A DNA stretch of 64,000 bases, taken from contig CM028340.1 in assembly GCA_016647705.1 (NCBI GenBank), positions 15,763,001-15,827,000 of the forward strand. The letters are read 5' to 3'. The translations under genes were made by a program, and so were the position numbers. This DNA comes from Eucommia ulmoides. Taxonomy: Eukaryota; Streptophyta; Magnoliopsida; Garryales; Eucommiaceae. Shown here piece by piece: positions 63,682-64,000 of this stretch (positions are counted from its first letter, which is position 1; every line of letters starts with the position of its first letter). Below the pieces are notes generated by a model, which did no database searches, was not told the origin of the DNA, and saw nothing but the letters and a program-made list of their open reading frames with translations.

Positions 63682-64000
63682 CTACCCTTGTATTAAATTT
63701 AGAACAGCAAACTTATAAATCAAGATATAAAATTCATTAGAAATATATATTTTAAGGTTTTCATTTTCCTCTTCTATTTTGCTATATCCCACAATATATT
63801 CTATTTCTGAACTCTGTCACCAAGTACCAAACACCTTGTACAGACACCAACTCATTTCTAAAGAATCAAAGACTACTTCCAATGTTGGCGACAACAACTA
63901 TTGCAAAATCAGTGCGATTCAATAAACAAAAACAAGTAAACAACAACAAACAGACGAACGAAAGACACAAGATTAATTGTTTCACCATACGTATACATGC

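Larger units (their letters stand above)
62250..64000 (-). other. Probable long intron holding a TRIM
   Basis: No further exon of the gene is recognisable above 62249. The exon at 62249 has a good acceptor (tttgacag), so an intron of at least 1.75 kb is expected here. 63687-64000 is AT-rich with no coding signal. The open frame at 62274-62660 runs into an LTR and shows no family motif. Confidence 0.5.

Overview
The window is nuclear DNA of a flowering plant, most likely a eudicot. It is AT-rich, its genes have GT-AG introns, and it is dense in plant transposons: Ty1-copia, Ty3-gypsy, PIF/Harbinger, MULE, Stowaway and SINE pieces. I cannot name the species. There are no bacterial features, rRNA arrays or CRISPR arrays.

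Three host genes can be supported, all on the minus strand. (1) A 138-residue, five-coding-exon 60S ribosomal protein L18a-like membrane protein lies at 5818-7747. Its last exon sits in a ~1.7-kb tandem duplication, so a second intact last exon lies at 4013-4066. (2) A 528-residue, four-exon clade A protein phosphatase 2C of the HAB1/HAB2 type, a negative regulator of ABA signalling, lies at 12186-15693. Two CACGTG cores lie upstream. (3) The 3' end of a large plant protein of unknown function, resembling Arabidopsis At2g19390/At4g29790, lies at 60490-62249. It continues past the right edge, and a short LTR element (TRIM type) sits in what is probably one of its introns. A broken GH17 beta-1,3-glucanase fragment lies at 52367-52810.

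Layout: 1-2194 is part of a gypsy-type LTR. 2630-6085 is the tandem duplication. 5.8-17 kb is the gene island with two adjacent Tourist-like MITEs and one intronic Stowaway. 17.2-29.4 kb is one decayed Ty1-copia element (5-bp TSD acaag). It is interrupted inside reverse transcriptase by a SIRE-like solo LTR, which is itself interrupted by two more solo LTRs of the same family. 31.5-32.35 kb is a foldback MULE with a 9-bp TSD. 32.6-52.3 kb is a five-level nest: SIRE-like copia 3' LTR, then PIF/Harbinger (TTA TSD), then Ty3-gypsy (5-bp TSD), then a Tat/Ogre-like solo LTR, then a non-autonomous gag-only LTR element. 54.8-55.4 kb is another copia remnant.

All transposon coding regions seen carry stops, frameshifts or lost catalytic residues, so mobility would depend on enzymes supplied from elsewhere. 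I found no convincing previously undescribed biochemical system. The most unusual content is structural: the nested insertions whose order can be read base by base, the duplicated terminal exon, the foldback element, and a TRIM carrying a minisatellite.
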